Source: Pradoshia sp. D12 (lineage in GTDB: Bacteria; Bacillota; Bacilli; Bacillales; Pradoshiaceae). From it: 64,000 nucleotides of DNA. Below are positions 1-8,493 of the stretch, piece after piece. Under the pieces are notes generated by a model. It saw only the letters and a list, made by a program, of their open reading frames with translations. It had not been told where the DNA came from and ran no database searches. Both the position numbers and the translations under genes were made by a program. Positions within the stretch are counted from its first letter, which is position 1, and the number at the start of each line of letters is the position of its first letter. Location of the stretch: positions 2,569,501 through 2,633,500 of the forward strand of contig NZ_CP044545.1 of assembly GCF_008935075.1 (NCBI RefSeq). Reading direction: 5' to 3'.

Positions 1-940
1 TTTTTACTTTTAAAATATTTTTTTCTGCTTCACTCTTTAAATAATCAGGTAGCTCATTTACTATTTTCGTTTCATGTTCCAGCCACATTTTATATGTTTC
101 TGGTATAACATTTAATTTTTCCTTCAAGATGTCTACAGGATATTCACTCAATTCCTTCATCTTAAATGACTGATTTTTAATTTTGCAATGTTCCACATTA
201 GGCAATTCATAACGTGGCATCCATGTTGAATAAATCGTCGTTATATTTCCAACGGTTTCCCAATCAACTCCAACACCATGACCGATTGCTAATTCTACTT
301 TATCACGATAAAGAAGTTCATTTTGGACATGATATTGATCCGCCTTAGATGTAAATTTAGCAATATGAGGTGTAGGTATCTGTACTTTTAAAGAGCATTG
401 AAACATAACTTCGTCTTGCTCTGGATATTGATTTTCTCTCTTTAAACTATTCATTAAAAAAACATTTACGTGATATAAGTTATTCCTGTAAGTAACTGTA
501 TAACGTACTTTCCCGTGCTTCGAGTCATTTGAATTTTCGAGCGTATCAGTTTTCTTATTAGAAAGATCAATTTGCCATTTTTCCGCTTGTGGTATACGCT
601 TATGTTCTTTATCCTCATAAATAGCCCAAAAAGCTTCGATATCAACAGTTGTTAATTCATGCAGTTTAAAACTAAAGCCCATAGTAGAAGGACGAAATAG
701 TTTTTTTATTGTAAGCTGTTCATTTATTTCTTCTTCGTTTGCATGTACGTGTGTTTCTATTGCATTATCACGTTCATTTACTACATCTGATGTAGATCCA
801 AATGGAACTAGCTTTCCCGTTAAATAGAACTGCATCGGTCGAATATTTGTCCCAAGTATTTCATCTTCCATACGTGGACCAACTAAATATGTTTCTAGCT
901 CATGAATTAAATCTTTACGTAATAATCCGTATTCTTTCAT
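1..940 (-). CDS. drmA: DrmA-like DISARM helicase, N-terminal part (cut by window edge)
   Basis: Minus-strand reading frame open for 313 codons from an ATG at 940 to the left edge, so the 3' end lies outside the window. An in-frame TGA seven codons upstream of the ATG fixes the start. The protein matches the N-terminal region I know from DrmA, the DUF1998-type helicase of DISARM phage defence: an LVGP motif (residues 19-22), FYLTGKLVPFG (38-48), RPSTMGFSF (83-91) and GHGVGVDW (220-227), corresponding to 'DLVGP', 'YLTGFLVP', 'FPSSMGLSF' and 'GHG..V.W' of the family. The helicase motifs would lie further left and cannot be seen. The next gene upstream is a DUF262 protein 650 bases away behind a strong terminator, so the two are probably not co-transcribed. 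DrmA membership is recognised from memory of motifs, not from a search. Confidence 0.68.
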   Translation of the reverse strand, partial: MKEYGLLRKDLIHELETYLVGPRMEDEILGTNIRPMQFYLTGKLVPFGSTSDVVNERDNAIETHVHANEEEINEQLTIKKLFRPSTMGFSFKLHELTTVDIEAFWAIYEDKEHKRIPQAEKWQIDLSNKKTDTLENSNDSKHGKVRYTVTYRNNLYHVNVFLMNSLKRENQYPEQDEVMFQCSLKVQIPTPHIAKFTSKADQYHVQNELLYRDKVELAIGHGVGVDWETVGNITTIYSTWMPRYELPNVEHCKIKNQSFKMKELSEYPVDILKEKLNVIPETYKMWLEHETKIVNELPDYLKSEAEKNILKVK

Positions 941-1029
941 GTTGAAAGCACAGCCTTTCACTCAAGGTAGTTTGCTAATATTAAAAAATTGCCTTTTATA
1001 GTTTATTATCGATTCTTTTCAAATAAATT

Positions 1030-1066
1030 TAAGAGCCCAAATGTTTATCGTATTTTTGGACTCTTA
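1030..1066 (-). terminator. possible hairpin terminator
   Basis: An imperfect inverted repeat of about 12 bp (1031-1042 against 1054-1065) with one G-T wobble. It lies between the DUF262 gene and the drmA-like gene. The T-run is weak on both strands, so it may instead be an mRNA leader structure. Confidence 0.35.
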
Positions 1067-1485
1067 CTTTCAATTTTACAATTTAAATACTATTAGTAAC
1101 TTAGTTTGATTTTGGTCCATCTCCATTAATCATCGGACCCTGCTTAAGAAATGCCATAATGTTTAAAAACACTTTTGATTAAAAGTATATTAATATAATT
1201 AATTATATCAGAAATGCTTATTAGCAATAAATTAATAGAGATTGGTATATTTCATATAAAAATTATCATCATTGATAGAATTTTACTAGTACTTACTATA
1301 TTTGTAAATGTGTTTTTTAGTAAAAAAGACCTTTTTATTTGAAAGTTATTTACAAAAATCAACCATGTATTTATACCAATCAGAAATTCTCAAATATATA
1401 TCCTAAAAAGTGATAGCTTTGTTAGCCCCGCTAACTCACCGATTTAAATTATGTAGATTAGGACATTCAGATGATTTAACAACCA

Positions 1486-1532
1486 AAAATAAAAAAAGAA
1501 ACTTTTCATTAATTTGCTCAATTAATGAAAAG
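1486..1532 (-). terminator. Rho-independent terminator of the DUF262 gene
   Basis: A perfect 13-bp stem, CTTTTCATTAATT (1502-1514) with AATTAATGAAAAG (1520-1532), and a 5-nt loop. On the minus strand it is followed by a T-rich run (complement of 1486-1500). It lies 60 bases after the stop codon of the DUF262 gene. Confidence 0.85.
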
Positions 1533-1592
1533 CCTCGACATTGTGATTTTACTAATTTGAGACGGTCCTTCTCTAGTTCTTCTAATTGCTAT

Positions 1593-3389
1593 TTACAATC
1601 TCCGATAATACTCTTTTATCTTTTGTGCCATCATTCTTCTTCTCTCTTCCAGAAAAGCTGGATAATCTTCTGCTGTCATCGAAAATATAGAGTCTGGTAC
1701 ACAGTTCATTGCCAAGTTGGTCCTTAATTCTTCGAAATCCACTATTTCGCCAATTTTAAGATTGCCCGTCTGACACTGTTCCTTGACTAACCCCAAATAG
1801 TCTTTAGGTGATTGGTCTTTGATTGCCAAATTGACCACCTGTTCAGTGAAGACATAATTGCCGATTTGATTATATTGTGCTCGGTTATTAAACCCATTCT
1901 TTTGTAAATATTTTTTCGGGAAAAGATGATGTACATCTCCTCGTTCTTCAATTAAATGCTGTACTGTAATTGACTTGGAAAGGAAAGCTTGATCCTTGTT
2001 TACAATTTGAGCCATAACAAACAGATTGAAATATGGACTACTTTTTACAGAGGAATCTAGTCGAGTAACCAAAACGTGGTTCCAATAAGCATCTGACAAC
2101 TCACCAGCCTCTATTTGTTCAAGATAGCGCTTTGGATCTTCGTGAGTATCAAACCGTTTAATATCATACTCGAACCACGATTCTGGAGAACCTGAATATC
2201 TACCAGTTAAGAGAGAAAAGACTAACCATTTCCTCACGATATGATTAATTTCTGGACCGTTTACTCCTTTTTCTCTTAACAATAGGAATAAAGCGTATGC
2301 AAAATTCAATGCATTTTGTGACCTAATTAAAGATTTATGAATAACTCCAGTAGATTTCACAATCATAATAAATCTCTTAAAATTAGTATCATCAACAAAA
2401 TCCATTACAGCTTCTTCCAACTTTTTAAAAGAAGCTTCTGCAATCTCTTCACGGTTTACTCGAGCCTCAAAATCCCGTCCGGATAGAAGACTCACTAGAT
2501 CCGACAACTTCCCACGCCTAAATTTATAAGTGAATGCAACACGTAGGACATCTGTATATCCTGGCTCATACACACTTGAATGATATTCTTTTAACCATTT
2601 AAGCTTTTGAAAACGAGGCAATGCAGCAAAATCACTGTCATTCGTCACAATATTATTGTAGACTCCCGGATTCTTCATCAAGTTAGAGAAGTAGTCAATT
2701 GTTTTACGAATCAACGTTCCTTCATACATATCATTTGATGCAATCTTGGACATTGCAAAATCGGCCTGACTTAGAACAACTCCGGCTGAATTAATACGAA
2801 TAAAAATCTCAGTAACCGTCTCAATATCAAGCGAATGAGAAAGCTCGATAATACCTATACTGTTATAATTTATTTTCTGTAACCTTTGTATTACTTGATT
2901 CAACTCATTCATCGTGATTTCAGGATTTGCTTGGCAATAGGTAGCCATAAATCCAAATTGATCGAATCCCTGACTAAATACAGTTGAAATATCTGGAATC
3001 CACCTAACATCTTTCGTAATGGCAGGATTTTGTACTTCAAACTTTTCATCAATAGGATTAAACGCAATCATAATGCGTTTTTTTCGATAATCGTCATCCA
3101 CGACTTCCATTCCAGCAACTGCAGCCATAAGAGCCGTCACCCGTTGTTGACCGTCTATGAGGATTTTTTTACCTCTTGAGATACTGCCGTCTTTCAGGCG
3201 AGTTTCTGGATTCTGCCACGTAATAATATATCCTACTGGGTAATCATTGTAGAGGGAATCAATTAAATCTCGAACTTTCGAAGCCTTCCATACGAATGGA
3301 CGTTGGATTTCAGGAATAGCGATTTCACCAGCATGTATCCAGCTTATTAGATTACTTACTGTCGTATTGTTTACGTTATATTTTGACAT
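1593..3389 (-). CDS. DUF262 and HNH-type (DUF1524) protein, GmrSD-like
   Basis: 598-residue protein with the two-domain layout of GmrSD-type modification-dependent nucleases. The N-terminal DUF262 (ParB/sulfiredoxin-like) domain shows IPEIQRPFVW (25-34) and the nucleotide-binding DGQQR (79-83), followed by FIRINSAG..LSQADF (about 196-211). The C-terminal HNH-type DUF1524 domain shows DVHHLFPKKYL (485-495) and IGNYVF. In characterised relatives the GmrS part binds nucleotide and the GmrD part cuts modified phage DNA; this single-chain protein probably has a similar defensive role. The ATG at 3389 is preceded by AGGAGG at good spacing. It is transcribed alone, with its own terminator, beside a DISARM-like gene. 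Family assignment is firm; the actual target is unknown. Confidence 0.85.
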   Translation of the reverse strand: MSKYNVNNTTVSNLISWIHAGEIAIPEIQRPFVWKASKVRDLIDSLYNDYPVGYIITWQNPETRLKDGSISRGKKILIDGQQRVTALMAAVAGMEVVDDDYRKKRIMIAFNPIDEKFEVQNPAITKDVRWIPDISTVFSQGFDQFGFMATYCQANPEITMNELNQVIQRLQKINYNSIGIIELSHSLDIETVTEIFIRINSAGVVLSQADFAMSKIASNDMYEGTLIRKTIDYFSNLMKNPGVYNNIVTNDSDFAALPRFQKLKWLKEYHSSVYEPGYTDVLRVAFTYKFRRGKLSDLVSLLSGRDFEARVNREEIAEASFKKLEEAVMDFVDDTNFKRFIMIVKSTGVIHKSLIRSQNALNFAYALFLLLREKGVNGPEINHIVRKWLVFSLLTGRYSGSPESWFEYDIKRFDTHEDPKRYLEQIEAGELSDAYWNHVLVTRLDSSVKSSPYFNLFVMAQIVNKDQAFLSKSITVQHLIEERGDVHHLFPKKYLQKNGFNNRAQYNQIGNYVFTEQVVNLAIKDQSPKDYLGLVKEQCQTGNLKIGEIVDFEELRTNLAMNCVPDSIFSMTAEDYPAFLEERRRMMAQKIKEYYRRL

Positions 3390-3820
3390 AAGAACCTCCT
3401 ATGACTATCAAAGGTGTAATTTCATCATACCAGCCATACACCCGCTATGACAAAAAAATATATAGTACATAAATTAAAAACCAAACCAATGTTCTAACTA
3501 TGCAAAATTATCGTCAAAAATAAAATTGAATGCGAGCGATAAATATAAAGGAGACTTCAAAGAAATGGAAGACTCCTCTTTAAGTAAATAAAATCATTAT
3601 ATAGTCTAGTACATTATCTAGCTACAAACATAGGTATATTATTCTATCACTTTCTGAATAACTCTATAAATATAAAATCATAAAAGTAAAATACTCATTA
3701 TCTTACCCATTAGCAACAATTCAGAGGCATTTAAGGATCCATTTTGTTACAACCATATCCCTTTTTTCAGTCAGTCAAACTTAATTAGGTTACCTCTATC
3801 ACAAGGTTATTAGCTTGATA
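3390..3820. other. intergenic region between cutC and the DUF262 gene
   Basis: No gene seen. It contains a terminator-like hairpin (3547-3581) for the catabolic operon to the right, and the promoter of the DUF262 gene should lie near 3400-3460. Confidence 0.5.
3547..3581 (-). terminator. hairpin, probable terminator of the ROK kinase-cutC unit
   Basis: Arms at 3547-3558 and 3568-3581 pair with one mismatch (GGAGnCTTC core). On the minus strand the stem is followed by an AT-rich, T-heavy tail. It lies 240 bases beyond the cutC stop, so it may be a backup terminator. Confidence 0.45.
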
Positions 3821-4504
3821 CTACATTAAAAGCCCACGAATCAATTTCATTTGGTCCTTCGAAATTCCATTAGCAAATGTATGACCTACTCTCACTCCTG
3901 TACCAAAATGCAGGGCGTTTGGTTTCACCACTTGATAAAATTCTGCCAAATCCTCCATACGCAGACCATGCCCTGGCATAATCGTTAGATGAGTGTCTTT
4001 TGTATGTTCAACCAGTCCCGCTAAATTAGTCATAAATTCAGTTGCCAGTCCATTTCCCCCAGCTGTTAATATCGTTGTAATTTGTTTGTATTTTAATATA
4101 GTGGCAATTGCTTCTTTTTGGTCTTTTACAAAATCAAAAGCACGGTGGAAAGTCACTTCCAGTCCGTTAGCTTCATTTAGCAATGCTTGCAGTACATCTT
4201 CATCAATAGCACCTTCATTTGTTAATGGCCCTATGACAATACCATCTGCTCCAATTTTTCTTATCACTCGGATATCTTCACACATTACCTTTAAATCATC
4301 GCTATCATAAACAAACGAATCATTATGCGGACGAACCATAACATTAATAGGAATTCCCACTGATTCAACCGCTAACTTGATTAAACCATAATTCGGTGTC
4401 AGGCCATCCTCAGACATACTTTGACAGAGCTCCACCCGATCAGCACCGAATAATTCTGCTTCCTTCACATCTTTCAATCGAGTCCCAATTACCTCAATTA
4501 TCAT
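3821..4504 (-). CDS. cutC: CutC family TIM-barrel protein
   Basis: 227 residues with the hallmarks of the CutC family (PF03932): a start resembling 'IEV...S.EDA..AE..GADRVELC', here GADRVELCQSMSEDGLTPNYG, then MVRPHNDSFVYD (about 57-68), TFHRAFD, LTAGG and HFGTGVRVG. CutC was named for copper homeostasis, but its biochemical role is unsettled. Here the start codon overlaps the end of the glucokinase-like ROK gene by 4 bp (ATGA), so the two are translationally coupled. This points to a role linked to sugar breakdown rather than copper. No metal transporter is nearby. Length is near the family norm (about 200-250). Confidence 0.88.
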   Translation of the reverse strand: MIIEVIGTRLKDVKEAELFGADRVELCQSMSEDGLTPNYGLIKLAVESVGIPINVMVRPHNDSFVYDSDDLKVMCEDIRVIRKIGADGIVIGPLTNEGAIDEDVLQALLNEANGLEVTFHRAFDFVKDQKEAIATILKYKQITTILTAGGNGLATEFMTNLAGLVEHTKDTHLTIMPGHGLRMEDLAEFYQVVKPNALHFGTGVRVGHTFANGISKDQMKLIRGLLM

Positions 4505-5469
4505 TTCACTGCCTCCAAATAGACAGCCTTCCTTATTAAATAGGCAGCCCCGATTATCCCAGCGTCATTACCTAAACTAGCACATTCTATTTTCGTATTG
4601 TCACCGATCCATTCAATAGCGTGTTTCTTGAAAGAGGCTGCAATCCCTGTTAAAAAAACATCACCGGCCTTTGACAGTCCGCCGCCAATTAAAATTTTAG
4701 CCGGATTTACAACTGTTGCTACATTAGCCAAAACTAGTCCAAGATTATCATTCATTTGATGGATGATTTTCAAACAGTGCGCATCTCCCTCTTGGGCCAG
4801 CTGAAATATATCCTTTGCTGTCAAATGATTATCTTCCATATAAAGCATAGCCATTCTGCTGGTTGGCTCCTGATCCACCACTTTCATAGCTTCCCGCACA
4901 ATTCCTGTCGCGGATGCTATGGTCTCTAAACATCCTCTCCTGCCACATTTACAAGGATGTCCATTGGGATTAACAACAAAGTGACCAATTTCTCCTGCCA
5001 GCCCTTTATGGCCATGCAAAACTTTTCCATCAACAATAATTCCACATCCTATCCCTGTTCCAAACGTCACAAGAATGATATCATCATGTTTCTCCGCATC
5101 TCTCCAGCATTCCCCGAGTACGGCATTATTCGCATCATTTTCTACAAAAATAGGGAGTGATGTTTTCTCTTCGAAGTGTTTTTTTAACTCATAGTTTTTC
5201 CAGCCGATATTCACAGCCTCCAAAACTTTGCCCTGTCTTTCATCCACCAGACCCGGAACGCCAATTCCAATACCAAGAATTGACTGTTCAAGCTCGTCAG
5301 CTGTTACCTTATGTAGAATGGATGTCCATATCTCATCTATAATATATTTTCCCTGATCTTGTTTATTGGTTTCAATTTCCCATTTAGATAAAATTTCACC
5401 ATTTAAATTGATGATTCCGAATTTGACAGAGGTTCCCCCAATATCAATTCCAATTATTTTTTGCTTCAT
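4501..5469 (-). CDS. glcK: ROK family sugar kinase, glucokinase (GlcK) type
   Basis: About 322 residues, close in length and motif order to Bacillus subtilis GlcK: phosphate-binding GIDIGGTSVKFG at the N-terminus, WKNYELKKHFE, the catalytic-Asp segment ENDANNAVLGE, GTGIGCGI, the ROK zinc motif CKCGRRGCLE, then ETIASATGIVREA and a C-terminal LGNDAGIIGAAYL. It should phosphorylate glucose or a related hexose or amino sugar such as GlcNAc with ATP in the cytosol. Reading could begin at 5478, but there the AAAGG box abuts the ATG; the ATG at 5469 has that box at proper spacing and gives the normal N-terminus. A cre-like box lies 46 bases upstream. It overlaps cutC by 4 bp and is separated from the fucosidase gene by a terminator. 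Confidence 0.88.
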   Translation of the reverse strand: MKQKIIGIDIGGTSVKFGIINLNGEILSKWEIETNKQDQGKYIIDEIWTSILHKVTADELEQSILGIGIGVPGLVDERQGKVLEAVNIGWKNYELKKHFEEKTSLPIFVENDANNAVLGECWRDAEKHDDIILVTFGTGIGCGIIVDGKVLHGHKGLAGEIGHFVVNPNGHPCKCGRRGCLETIASATGIVREAMKVVDQEPTSRMAMLYMEDNHLTAKDIFQLAQEGDAHCLKIIHQMNDNLGLVLANVATVVNPAKILIGGGLSKAGDVFLTGIAASFKKHAIEWIGDNTKIECASLGNDAGIIGAAYLIRKAVYLEAVK

Positions 5470-5514
5470 GCAAGTCATCCTTTAGAATAGTATAGTCTGT
5501 TAATTGATAAGAAT

Positions 5515-5528
5515 AATAAACGCTTTCA
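5515..5528 (-). promoter_or_regulatory. cre-like (CcpA) box
   Basis: Minus-strand TGAAAGCGTTTATT matches the consensus TGWAARCGYWWWCW at all but one position (T for C near the end). It sits just upstream of the ROK kinase gene, where it would give glucose repression of the kinase-cutC pair. Confidence 0.7.
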
Positions 5529-5603
5529 CAGTTACAAAAGTCCTTATTTACCTCATAAAAATAGGCAAACAATCATCCATTATCAGCTAAATATGATTCT
5601 TTG

Positions 5604-5638
5604 AAAAATAACTCCAGATTGGATCCCTGAAGTTATTT
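5604..5638 (-). terminator. terminator of the fucosidase transcript
   Basis: AAATAACT at 5606-5613 pairs with AGTTATTT at 5631-5638, with a further inner CAG/CTG pairing. On the minus strand a T5 run follows. It starts 14 bases after the GH29 stop codon. Confidence 0.75.
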
Positions 5639-5651
5639 CCACGTTATAAGT

Positions 5652-6941
5652 CTATCTTTTTAAATCAAGTTCAATTACAGGCACCACATAATCCGGCTTT
5701 ATGACAGGTAACTCTAAAACAACCTCATCCTTAGCAATAACTGGTCGATCATGATGAATTAAATCTTCTGGATCAAAACGTTTTACCGGAACCTCTGAAT
5801 AGTCATGCAGAAAGCGTGCATAGTTAATTTCATAAGGAAAATCTTTTAAATGAATGGTTCTAAATGGCCAAGAAAAGATATGAATAAACAGTCGGTCATC
5901 CTTTATTGTTAAACGACAGTCCTGAGGCGGATTTAATTCGGTTGAACCAGCACCATATATCGACTGTTTATGATAGGTCATCCATTCACCGATTTCCTGA
6001 AGTATTTTGCTGGATGCCTTATCAAAATTACCTCTAGCGGTCGGGCCAAAATTCATCAACAGGTTACCATCTTTTGAAACGGTATCTATCAGTAATTTAA
6101 TAATCATTTCCGCTGATTTCCTGTTTAGATTATTCGGGTTATATGTCCACCGATCGTTAAAAGTTTGACAAGCTTCCCATACACGTTGTTTATTATCCGA
6201 TGTTGTTAAAATTCCTGTAGGCTGATATTGCTCAGGCGTATACACACCTCTATTCAATCCGATACGGTTATTGAAGATCATATGGGGTTGATGTTTCAGG
6301 ATTAATGTTTCAATTTCTTCTGCATGCCAATCCCCTGCCCCTTTCCCTTTTGACCATCCCCAGTCTCGGTCGTCATAGGAGAAGTCAAACCAAAAGTAAT
6401 CAATTTTACCATATTGGGTGACAAGCTCTTCAACCTGGTTATATAAATATTTTTGATAAATCTTCATATCTCGTTCTTCTTGTTTCACAGCCTCATCTTC
6501 CCTGGCTGGGTGAAGCCCATCAATAGTAAAATGTGGATGATGCCAGTCGATGACCGAATGATAGAATCCTATTTTCATTCCTGCTTCTCGGCATGCTTCT
6601 ACGAATTCTTTTAATACATCTTTTCCATATGGTGTGTTCGTGATTTTATAATCAGTATAGGCGCTGTCCCATAAGGTAAACCCTTCGTGATGCTTTGTTG
6701 TTAAGACTATATATTTCATACCACTTTGCTTAGCTTGTTTTACCCAGTTCTTCGCATCAAAAAGGTCAGCCTCAAATTGTTCCAAGTATCGTACATATTC
6801 ATCATTGGAGATTTTCTCTTGTGTCATGATCCACTCATCTTTGGCACGTAAAGAATACAAGCCCCAATGAATAAACATACCGAACCGGTCATGTATAAAC
6901 CAGGACGGATCACCATAATACTCTGGCCAATCTAATTCCAT
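5652..6941 (-). CDS. GH29 alpha-L-fucosidase
   Basis: 429 residues with the GH29 catalytic barrel: WFIHDRFGMFIHWGLYS near the start, NWVKQAKQSGMKYIVLTTKHHEGFTLWDS (about 66-94), the KIGFYHSVIDW segment, and IDYFWFDFSYDD (about 181-192) whose Asp is the likely nucleophile. No signal peptide, so it acts inside the cell on imported substrate. It would release L-fucose from small fucosylated glycans or glycopeptides. It is the last gene of the transporter operon: 61 bases after the M17 aminopeptidase gene and followed by its own terminator. No fucose isomerase, kinase or aldolase is visible in the window, so the fate of fucose is not explained here. Confidence 0.9.
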   Translation of the reverse strand: MELDWPEYYGDPSWFIHDRFGMFIHWGLYSLRAKDEWIMTQEKISNDEYVRYLEQFEADLFDAKNWVKQAKQSGMKYIVLTTKHHEGFTLWDSAYTDYKITNTPYGKDVLKEFVEACREAGMKIGFYHSVIDWHHPHFTIDGLHPAREDEAVKQEERDMKIYQKYLYNQVEELVTQYGKIDYFWFDFSYDDRDWGWSKGKGAGDWHAEEIETLILKHQPHMIFNNRIGLNRGVYTPEQYQPTGILTTSDNKQRVWEACQTFNDRWTYNPNNLNRKSAEMIIKLLIDTVSKDGNLLMNFGPTARGNFDKASSKILQEIGEWMTYHKQSIYGAGSTELNPPQDCRLTIKDDRLFIHIFSWPFRTIHLKDFPYEINYARFLHDYSEVPVKRFDPEDLIHHDRPVIAKDEVVLELPVIKPDYVVPVIELDLKR

Positions 6942-7002
6942 AAATTATCCCTCCATATAAAATCATCAATATTTTTTCCTAGACACCCTCAATTGGTCAA
7001 AA

Positions 7003-8385
7003 TTATGATAGGGACAATTCCGAACTGACCATTTCAAATAGTAGCCTTACACCAAAGCCAGATGCCCCGGGTACATAATATCCCTGTTCACGCCATGGCC
7101 GGACCGTATTCGCCATATCAATATGAACCCACTTTATTCCTTTTTCTACAAATTGCTTTAAAAATAAAGCAGCCGTAATCGACCCTCCATAAGGCGAGCT
7201 GCTCATATTATTGATATCTCCACAATCGCTTTTCAAATAATATAAATAGTCATCAAACACCGGCATTGGCCAAACATAGTCACCCGTTTGATCACCCAGC
7301 TGCTTATAGTGCCACAAGTCCGATTCAGCATTACTGAATACACCTGCCGCTTTTAAACCAAGGGCACTGCCGATACTACCGGTTAAAGTAGCAATATCCA
7401 TAATGGTTTTTGCCCCAAGTAATTGAGCATAGAGCAATCCATCTGCCAGAATCAATCGTCCTTCGGCATCTGTATTTCCAACTTCTACATGAAGTCCATT
7501 TCGATAACGAATGATGTCTGATGGCAAGAATGCGTTTCCATCAGCAAGATTTTCAACAAGCGGCAAAATGGCCACAACATTTACGGCTTTGTTGGAATCA
7601 GCCAGCAGCTTCATCGCCCCTGTCACTGCAGCCGAGCCGCCCATATCCATTTTCATCTCGCCAATATCATTACCGGTCTTAACATTGGTTCCGCCCGAAT
7701 CAAATGTCACGCCTTTACCAACCAAAGCAATTTTTTCTTTACTAACATCACGTTCAAGCGTCAGGACAACAAGTTTTGCCGGTTCACTGCTTCCTTTTGC
7801 TACTGTATGTATTCCGACAAATTGATTACTTAATAATTCATTATCGTCAATCACTTGGACAGATACATCTGTTCCACTGAACACTTGCTTTAGCCGTTCA
7901 GCATATGCAGTGGGTGTTAATTTATTGGCCGGTTCATTACATAAATCCCTAGCAAGATTGACTGCATTTGCCCTGATACGTGCTGTACGATCATATTCTA
8001 TTAACCTTTCATCTTCACATAGCATGGTTAACTGATTTAGTTCTACAGCCATTTTATAGGGTGAAAATTGATATTCAGCCAAATACCATCCTTCCATAAA
8101 ACAGCTAATGATCTTACCAAGTTCTGGTTTCTCTGCCCGATCCATAATCAATGAAAACTCGGCCGAAACAGCTGCAGCTTTGGCATTTATCAGGCTTTTT
8201 CGAGAAATGCCGCCTAAAAAACGAATATCCTCCATTGTGAGAGAATCTTGACCGATTCCAATATATACAATCAATTCCTCCCCTTTTGTAATAAGCTGCA
8301 CTTTACCAAATTCAATGCAGGATTTTTCTTCAAAATAAACGATATTATCATTTGTTTCATGAATCGGTACGATGTTTATATGCAT
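7003..8385 (-). CDS. M17 family leucyl aminopeptidase
   Basis: 460 residues, slightly shorter than the usual 480-500. The C-terminal catalytic domain is complete: LVGKGVTFDSGG (221-232) with metal and catalytic residues near K224 and D229, KTGNDIGEMKMDMGG (about 236-250) with D247, and the family signature NTDAEGR (304-310). The enzyme trims N-terminal residues from peptides in the cytosol using two metal ions. It lies between the peptide importer genes and the fucosidase in one minus-strand operon, 108 bases after the ATPase gene. That context suggests it processes imported peptides or glycopeptides rather than general turnover. The start at 8385 follows GAGAAGGAA. Confidence 0.9.
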   Translation of the reverse strand: MHINIVPIHETNDNIVYFEEKSCIEFGKVQLITKGEELIVYIGIGQDSLTMEDIRFLGGISRKSLINAKAAAVSAEFSLIMDRAEKPELGKIISCFMEGWYLAEYQFSPYKMAVELNQLTMLCEDERLIEYDRTARIRANAVNLARDLCNEPANKLTPTAYAERLKQVFSGTDVSVQVIDDNELLSNQFVGIHTVAKGSSEPAKLVVLTLERDVSKEKIALVGKGVTFDSGGTNVKTGNDIGEMKMDMGGSAAVTGAMKLLADSNKAVNVVAILPLVENLADGNAFLPSDIIRYRNGLHVEVGNTDAEGRLILADGLLYAQLLGAKTIMDIATLTGSIGSALGLKAAGVFSNAESDLWHYKQLGDQTGDYVWPMPVFDDYLYYLKSDCGDINNMSSSPYGGSITAALFLKQFVEKGIKWVHIDMANTVRPWREQGYYVPGASGFGVRLLFEMVSSELSLS

Positions 8386-8421
8386 TTCCTTCTCCTCACT
8401 CGCATCATATATGAAAAGCGA

Positions 8422-8452
8422 TCAGCCACTCTAGATTGCGTCAGGCTGATTC
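8422..8452. other. hairpin between importer and aminopeptidase genes
   Basis: ATCAGCC and GGCTGAT form a 7-8 bp stem around a loop of about 16 bases. There is no T-run, so it is more likely an mRNA processing or stabilising structure than a full terminator. Confidence 0.4.
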
Positions 8453-8493
8453 TACTTGCATAGTCACTTATTAATCTATTGATGATTAAGTTT

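Larger units (their letters stand above)
941..1592. other. AT-rich intergenic stretch with two hairpins
   Basis: No convincing gene on either strand. The stretch is very AT-rich and holds two hairpins (1030-1066 and 1502-1532, listed separately). The upstream region and presumably the promoter of the drmA-like gene lie here, but I could not define a promoter. Confidence 0.5.

Noticed and set aside
1410-1727. Plus-strand open frame of 105 codons near the left end
   Set aside because: It lacks a ribosome binding site, overlaps the 3' end of the DUF262 gene and its terminator, and its product has no domain-like composition.
3718-3740. AGGCATTTAAGGATCC stretch resembling the array hairpin
   Set aside because: Too short and without the other parts of the repeat; likely coincidence.
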